Shown one piece after another: positions 5,286-9,334 of a DNA stretch of 9,334 bases. Positions within the stretch are counted from its first letter, which is position 1, and every line of letters starts with the position of its first letter. Location of the stretch: assembly GCA_026397675.1 (NCBI GenBank), contig JAPLUH010000507.1, forward strand, positions 1 through 9,334, read 5' to 3'. This stretch comes from Verrucomicrobiota bacterium. Lineage in GTDB: Bacteria > Verrucomicrobiota > Verrucomicrobiia > Limisphaerales > UBA9464. Below the pieces are notes generated by a model. That model did no database searches. It had not been told where the DNA came from and saw nothing but the letters and a program-made list of their open reading frames with translations. Both the position numbers and the translations under genes were made by a program.

Positions 5286-6671
5286 ATCCCCGTTCCAAGC
5301 CCGCTCGGACACCCAATTAAGGGCTCCATCGAGGTCAGTGAACTCACCGTCCAATTGCGCGGAATAGGCCTCCTTCAGAATAGCTCCTAACTGCCGGCCA
5401 CCCGTCCACCCCTTGGACAATAAATGCCGCCCCTGCAAGAGCGCCACGGGCGCCGAAGCTTGCACCTGGAGGTCCGCCGCGGCTTCACGGAGTTTCTGAA
5501 CCGAAACAGGCACTCCCGGACGGCGCGGTGGACGACCAGAGGCATCGGCGGTCATCACCCAGCACAACTCCTCGATAGAAGAAGGCCCAAGCCGCACCGC
5601 CAACCGCCGAACCATGCGCGCCGAAGGGTCCTCAGAATGCACCATGTGATTGGCCACCAACGGAACCACCCGAGCCACCCAGTTCTCCTGAAAACCGATC
5701 CTCCGCAAAAAGCCCGCCGCCAAATCTCCGCCAATCGCCTCATGCCCCGGCGAGGTGATGCGATCCCTCCCGCCTTTAAACTCAGTCCGTGTACACACCG
5801 CCTTGCCCACATCATGGAGTAGCACCGACATCATGAGCACCAACCGCTCATCGGCCGCCATCCCCGCCCAATCCGGAAAGGCCACCAGCGCGTCCACCGC
5901 ATGCGACGTATGAGTCCAAACATCTCCCTCCGGATGCCACTCCAGATCTTGGGCAACTCCAACGATCGCAGCCAACTCAGGCAAAGCCTCCAGCCACCCG
6001 CTCGCCCTCAGAAACTCCAACCCCAGAGACGGCTGCGCCGAACGCGTCGCCCACTTAAGCCACTCCTCCCGCACCCGCTCCACGGCGAGTTCACCGTAGC
6101 TCGAGCGGATAGACCGGCACAGTTCCAGAGTTTCATTTGAAGCCTTCAACTGGAAGCGCCCAGCAAACTGCATTCCCCGCAAAACCCGCAACGGATCCTC
6201 AGGAAAGGCCGCACTCGTGTGCCGCAAAATTCGTGCCTCAAGATCCGAGCGCCCCCCATGGGGATCGATCAATACATCGCTCCGAGGATCCCACAGCATC
6301 GAATTGATCGTGAAATCACGCCGTGCTGAAGCCTCGATCAGACTCAACTGCGGGTCGAACTCCACATCGAATCCCTTGTGCCCGGGCCCCCGCTTGGAAT
6401 CCCGGCGCGGCACGGAAAAATCCCACACCGCACCACTCCGGTGCGTCAACTTCACCACACCGAAGGATTTCCCAACCCAATCCGCTCGACCGTGCCGGGA
6501 GAGCAGCGTCACCAAATCCGGATAATCGACGCCATACACCTCGATATCAAAATCATGAACCGGCACTCCCAAGAGCCAGTCCCGCACGCAACCGCCCACC
6601 AGATAAGAACGCTCAAGCCCCGGAGTGGAGCGAAGCAGCGCCAGAAGCGCAGGTGGCAAGAGTTCAACCAT
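5250..6671 (-). CDS. cca: CCA-adding tRNA nucleotidyltransferase / poly(A) polymerase family with HD domain
   Basis: A 473-residue class II nucleotidyltransferase, which adds or repairs the 3' CCA of tRNA in the cytoplasm from CTP and ATP. The N-terminal catalytic head has YLVGGCVRDWLLG (residues 23-35), the metal-binding Asp pair in HDFDIEV (D40, D42), RRDFTINSM (118-126) and the PLRVLRGMQFAGRF block (160-173). Then follow the neck helix VERVREEW and an HD phosphohydrolase domain with H247, H254, H286-D287 and H310; such HD domains remove 2',3'-cyclic phosphates. The start is ATG 6671. It lies 28 bases after the cupin, probably in one transcript. The last 11 residues (GLRGVRPPLAE) come from an intergenic repeat. 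A CC-adding, A-adding or poly(A) role cannot be told apart by eye; CCA addition is the likeliest. Confidence 0.92.
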   Translation of the reverse strand: MVELLPPALLALLRSTPGLERSYLVGGCVRDWLLGVPVHDFDIEVYGVDYPDLVTLLSRHGRADWVGKSFGVVKLTHRSGAVWDFSVPRRDSKRGPGHKGFDVEFDPQLSLIEASARRDFTINSMLWDPRSDVLIDPHGGRSDLEARILRHTSAAFPEDPLRVLRGMQFAGRFQLKASNETLELCRSIRSSYGELAVERVREEWLKWATRSAQPSLGLEFLRASGWLEALPELAAIVGVAQDLEWHPEGDVWTHTSHAVDALVAFPDWAGMAADERLVLMMSVLLHDVGKAVCTRTEFKGGRDRITSPGHEAIGGDLAAGFLRRIGFQENWVARVVPLVANHMVHSEDPSARMVRRLAVRLGPSSIEELCWVMTADASGRPPRRPGVPVSVQKLREAAADLQVQASAPVALLQGRHLLSKGWTGGRQLGAILKEAYSAQLDGEFTDLDGALNWVSERAWNGDGLRGVRPPLAE

Positions 6672-6699
6672 GGGACCAGTGCTAAGAAATTCACACCGC

Positions 6700-7143
6700 T
6701 CAACGACACTCAGGCAATCCCAGACCTTGGCGCAGACGAGCCCAGGGTTCGTTGTCCCACTCGTTCACCGTCCCCGGCTCATCGGCCACCGATGGAGACA
6801 ACATGGCCAAGAAAATTACCGGTTCCCGATACGGATTGTACGTGCCGTGGATTTCGTCTTTCGGGATGAGCACCATCTCGCCAGCCCTCAGGATCCGATA
6901 CTCACGACCGCACCACTGCTCAGCCTGTCCCGAAAGGATGTAAATAATTTCCTCACGGGTCGGGTGACGGTGAAAACCGTGGCAACGCCCTGCATCCAAC
7001 GTGGCTCGAACGAGGAGCAGCGACTCGCACGGCACAATGTCCGGGCGTGAGAGCCACGTGTTCAGCGTATACGGCGTTAAGTCTGTTTGGCTTTCTGCAG
7101 CCGTGACAAAGCGCTGCTCCGACACCCCTCGGGAAGCATTCAT
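6700..7143 (-). CDS. Small cupin-domain protein, substrate unknown
   Basis: A 147-residue single-domain cupin. Motif 1 is GFHRHPTREEIIYILSG, with metal ligands H58, H60 and E64 or E65. Motif 2 is GEMVLIPKDEIHGTYN, with H99. All usual metal-binding residues are present, so it probably binds a divalent metal. Cupins of this size include sugar isomerases, dioxygenases and small-molecule binding proteins; I cannot choose among them. ATG 7143 is preferred: the longer frame starts with TTG 7179 inside the hairpin that ends glmM. The cca gene follows after 28 bases and may be co-transcribed. Only 34 bases separate the start from the hairpin, so its promoter must lie within or upstream of the glmM end, or expression depends on readthrough. 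Confidence 0.82.
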   Translation of the reverse strand: MNASRGVSEQRFVTAAESQTDLTPYTLNTWLSRPDIVPCESLLLVRATLDAGRCHGFHRHPTREEIIYILSGQAEQWCGREYRILRAGEMVLIPKDEIHGTYNPYREPVIFLAMLSPSVADEPGTVNEWDNEPWARLRQGLGLPECR

Positions 7144-7177
7144 CCCGTCAGTAGCCCACTGAGCCACCGGGTGACAC

Positions 7178-7205
7178 AAGGATTTCCGGCCTGCCGGAAA
7201 TCCTT
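7178..7205 (-). terminator. Hairpin terminator after glmM
   Basis: AAGGATTTCCGG (7178-7189) is exactly complementary to CCGGAAATCCTT (7194-7205) with a CCTG tetraloop. It begins 11 bases after the glmM stop on the minus strand. The T tract is short (CCTT then GTG on minus; CCTTTAAT on plus). It is thus a strong stem that probably limits readthrough or protects the 3' end rather than a perfect rho-independent terminator. Confidence 0.65.
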
Positions 7206-7216
7206 TAATCCCTCCC

Positions 7217-8605
7217 TCAACCGACCTGCCCCACCTGTCGACGTATCGATCCGCAAATGGCCGAGGTCCAGCGTTCCATCACTTCCATATCCGGCCCCTC
7301 GATGAGCAAGCGGGCCTTAGGCTCGGTGCCCGAGTAGCGCAAGAGAACTCGCCCCCCCTGCGGCTGAACCTCTGCCTCCGCCTGCTTAACCAAGTCTAGG
7401 ATCTCCTCGAGCTCTTGAAACGGCGTCTTCACCCGAACCTGGACATTGGTCACCAACTGCGGATAGCGAGTCCAGCAGCGTGCCAACTTGGAGAGAGGTT
7501 CCCCACGCGTTCGCATGGCGCTGAGAATTTGGAGGGCTGCTACCAGACCGTCTCCGGTCGTGCTGTGTTCGCGGAAAATCAGGTGCCCACTTTGTTCGCC
7601 ACCGAAGACGTATCCATTAGCGAGCATGCAATCGATGACGTTTTTGTCACCCACAGCGGTCCGGACCACCTCACCACCCGCCGCCCGGATCGCCACATCC
7701 AATCCCGCGTTGCTCATCACCGTGGCCACCAGCGTTTTCTTGGCCAATCGACCCTCTGCGAGCATTTGCAGCGCGCTAACGGCCATAATGTCGTCGCCAT
7801 CGACCAGACTGCCCGCTTCATCACAAAGGATTACTCGGTCGGCATCCCCATCATGAGCAATACCCAAGTCGGCACGATACTCGCGAACCTTGCTGCAAAG
7901 CGTCTGCGGGTACATCGAGCCGCACTCACGGTTGATGTTTGTACCATTGGGCTGGGTCCCGAAGGCGATGACCTCGGCCCCCAATTCCTGGAGGACCATC
8001 GGCGTGGTTTTGTAAGAGGCACCATGGCCGCAATCCACCACGATACGCATGCCTTCGAGCGTCAAGGTCTTGGGAAATGAAGACTTAGCCTGCTCCACGT
8101 AACGCCCAATGGCGTCCTCCACGCGAACGGCCTTACCAATCTCGTTAGCGGTGGGTCGGATGGATTCGATCTCGTCGCTGAAGACTAACTGCTCAATCAA
8201 ATTCTCGGTCACATCATCCAACTTGTAGCCGTCGGCCCCGAAGAACTTGATGCCATTGTCATCGTAAGGATTGTGGGAGGCCGTAATGACAATGCCGGCA
8301 TCGGCCCGCATGGACCGGGTCACATAAGCCACGCCCGGTGTCGGCAATGGTCCGATGAAGACGACGTCCACACCCATAGAAAGCACGCCAGAGCTCAGCG
8401 CGTTTTCCAACATGTAGCCAGAGAGGCGGGTGTCCTTACCAATGACGATCCGGTGGCGCACCCGATTCCGCGCCTGAGAGTTCCGATTCTTAAATACATA
8501 CGCCGCGGCTCGACCCAACTTCAAGGCGGTTTCAGCAGTCACGGGCTCAATGTTGGCTCGACCCCGAATACCGTCGGTTCCGAAAATCCGTTTTTTGTAG
8601 GACAT
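7217..8605 (-). CDS. glmM: Phosphoglucosamine mutase
   Basis: GlmM converts glucosamine-6-phosphate to glucosamine-1-phosphate in the cytoplasm, on the way to UDP-GlcNAc for peptidoglycan and lipid A. The 462-residue length is usual. The order of motifs is complete: FGTDGIRG (8-15), the active-site loop TASHNP with phosphoserine S110, the metal site DGDADR (252-257), the sugar-binding loop GEQSGH (336-341) and the phosphate-binding RYSGTEP (423-429). The GEQSGH form and the overall sequence favour GlmM over phosphomannomutase. The start is ATG 8605 (MSYKKRIFGTDG). No Shine-Dalgarno sequence precedes it. It is divergent from recQ, with 186 bases between the two starts, and ends at a strong hairpin. 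Confidence 0.97.
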   Translation of the reverse strand: MSYKKRIFGTDGIRGRANIEPVTAETALKLGRAAAYVFKNRNSQARNRVRHRIVIGKDTRLSGYMLENALSSGVLSMGVDVVFIGPLPTPGVAYVTRSMRADAGIVITASHNPYDDNGIKFFGADGYKLDDVTENLIEQLVFSDEIESIRPTANEIGKAVRVEDAIGRYVEQAKSSFPKTLTLEGMRIVVDCGHGASYKTTPMVLQELGAEVIAFGTQPNGTNINRECGSMYPQTLCSKVREYRADLGIAHDGDADRVILCDEAGSLVDGDDIMAVSALQMLAEGRLAKKTLVATVMSNAGLDVAIRAAGGEVVRTAVGDKNVIDCMLANGYVFGGEQSGHLIFREHSTTGDGLVAALQILSAMRTRGEPLSKLARCWTRYPQLVTNVQVRVKTPFQELEEILDLVKQAEAEVQPQGGRVLLRYSGTEPKARLLIEGPDMEVMERWTSAICGSIRRQVGQVG

Positions 8606-8632
8606 ATCAGCAAGACAGAGACTGCCAAATCT

Positions 8633-8645
8633 CTCGACAGTCGAG
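8633..8645. promoter_or_regulatory. Palindrome between the divergent glmM and recQ genes
   Basis: CTCGACAGTCGAG is an exact 6-base inverted repeat around one central base, 27 bases before the glmM start and within the 186-base divergent gap. It could be an operator or simply a small hairpin in the glmM leader. It does not match a LexA box I know. The gap also holds GGCAA/TTGCC (8651-8655 / 8664-8668) and a T6 run (8682-8687); no convincing -35/-10 pair was found. Confidence 0.3.
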
Positions 8646-8791
8646 CAACTGGCAATGCTGCCGTTGCCTAAGGTAATCGGATTTTTTGAGAACCTCGATT
8701 GTCACTGAGTGCACGCCCGAACGATCCAACTCACTGGTTCTAGCTCAGGCGCATTGCCGCCTCGCGAACTTCTCCATACCTTCTCGCACTC

Positions 8792-9334
8792 GTGTCCCGA
8801 TCCACCGGCCAACCTCACCTACTCTCACTGCTCAAGCAGGTGTTCGGCTACACCCGGTTTCGGCCTCACCAAGAGGAGATTATCCGGGACGCTCTGGCGG
8901 GGCGGGATGTTTTCGCATTACTCCCCACCGGTGGCGGTAAATCGCTGTGCTTTCAGTTACCCGCCTTGGTTCGCCCCGGTCTCACGATTGTCATATCGCC
9001 CCTAATCGCCTTGATGAAAGATCAGGTCGATCAACTGCGGGCTAACGGTGTGGCGGCCACCTTTCTCAACTCATCACTGTCCGAAAAAGAGCGCAAGGCT
9101 CGGTGGCGCGGCTTGCATCAGGGAGAATTCAAACTCCTCTACCTGTCTCCCGAGCGTCTGATGATCGGCGAAGGCTCGCTCTTCGATGCGCTGCGTCAGT
9201 GGAATGTCCAACAGGTGGCGGTGGATGAAGCTCATTGCATCAGCGAATGGGGTCACGACTTCCGCCCCGAATACCGGCAACTGTCCCTGCTGCGGGAGCA
9301 GTTCACTGATCTGCCCTTCATGGCGCTGACTGCG
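8792..9334 (+). CDS. recQ: RecQ-type ATP-dependent DNA helicase, N-terminal part (runs off the window)
   Basis: Superfamily 2 3'-5' DNA helicase acting in recombination and replication-fork repair. The 181 codons present cover the first RecA-like domain. They contain FGYTRFRPHQEEII (motif 0), LLPTGGGKSLCFQLPAL (Walker A, K50), VISPLIALMKDQV (Ia), LLYLSPERL (Ib), DEAHCISEWGHDFRPEY (DEAH at 145-148 plus the RecQ aromatic-rich loop) and FMALTA (start of motif III). The zinc-binding, winged-helix and HRDC domains would lie beyond the edge. I chose GTG 8792: no ATG, GTG or TTG occurs between it and the upstream in-frame stop at 8741, and the residues lead directly into the helicase core. No ribosome binding site is apparent. 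Confidence 0.92.
   Translation, partial: MSRSTGQPHLLSLLKQVFGYTRFRPHQEEIIRDALAGRDVFALLPTGGGKSLCFQLPALVRPGLTIVISPLIALMKDQVDQLRANGVAATFLNSSLSEKERKARWRGLHQGEFKLLYLSPERLMIGEGSLFDALRQWNVQQVAVDEAHCISEWGHDFRPEYRQLSLLREQFTDLPFMALTA

Noticed and set aside
4549..5390. Plus-strand reading frames through the repeat region as small Ser/Pro/Arg-rich proteins
   Set aside because: They overlap the ends of agmatine deiminase or cca on the other strand, consist of translated repeat, switch frame between copies and have no start signal.
8664..8687. A plus-strand terminator before recQ (weak stem then TTTTTT)
   Set aside because: No plus-strand gene lies upstream, and the stem is short with a bulge.

Overview
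The window (9,334 bases, GC-rich, densely coding) looks like ordinary chromosome from an environmental Gram-negative bacterium. I favour Verrucomicrobiota, or a related member of the PVC group. The reasons are the general style of the proteins (LarC, an HD-type CCA-adding enzyme, GlmM, a secreted serine hydrolase) and the near absence of Shine-Dalgarno sequences before the starts. This placement is an inference; the window holds no rRNA or other marker gene.

Layout. Positions 1-123 (+) are the last 40 codons of an RNA pseudouridine synthase-like protein. It is followed on the same strand by larC (213-1460), for nickel-pincer cofactor synthesis, and by a small, probably secreted Pro/Ala-rich protein (1585-1941). 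From 2168 to 8605 every gene is on the minus strand. In transcription order they are glmM (8605-7217), a cupin (7143-6700), a CCA-adding/poly(A) polymerase-family nucleotidyltransferase with an HD domain (6671-5250), an agmatine deiminase (4636-3563) and a secreted beta-lactamase-fold serine hydrolase (3418-2168). At the right edge recQ (8792-9334, +) begins divergently from glmM and runs out of the window.

The one long stretch without a gene (4637-5249) is full of repeats. Three copies of a unit with a period of about 125-134 bases, an extra half copy and a degenerate older copy carry two kinds of inverted repeat, whose stems are kept while loops or individual pairs change. The last half copy runs into the cca gene and supplies its final 11 codons and stop. 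A strong hairpin (7178-7205) separates glmM from the cupin-cca pair. A TPP-riboswitch-like sequence (3478-3560, +) lies between the serine hydrolase and agmatine deiminase genes but faces no gene.

The genes do not form one pathway. glmM serves cell-wall precursor synthesis, cca tRNA 3'-end maturation, recQ DNA repair, agmatine deiminase polyamine or arginine metabolism, and larC the Ni-pincer cofactor. I see no defence system, CRISPR array, prophage or biosynthetic cluster. The most interesting material is the structured repeat family and its overlap with the end of cca, followed by the orphan riboswitch-like sequence.
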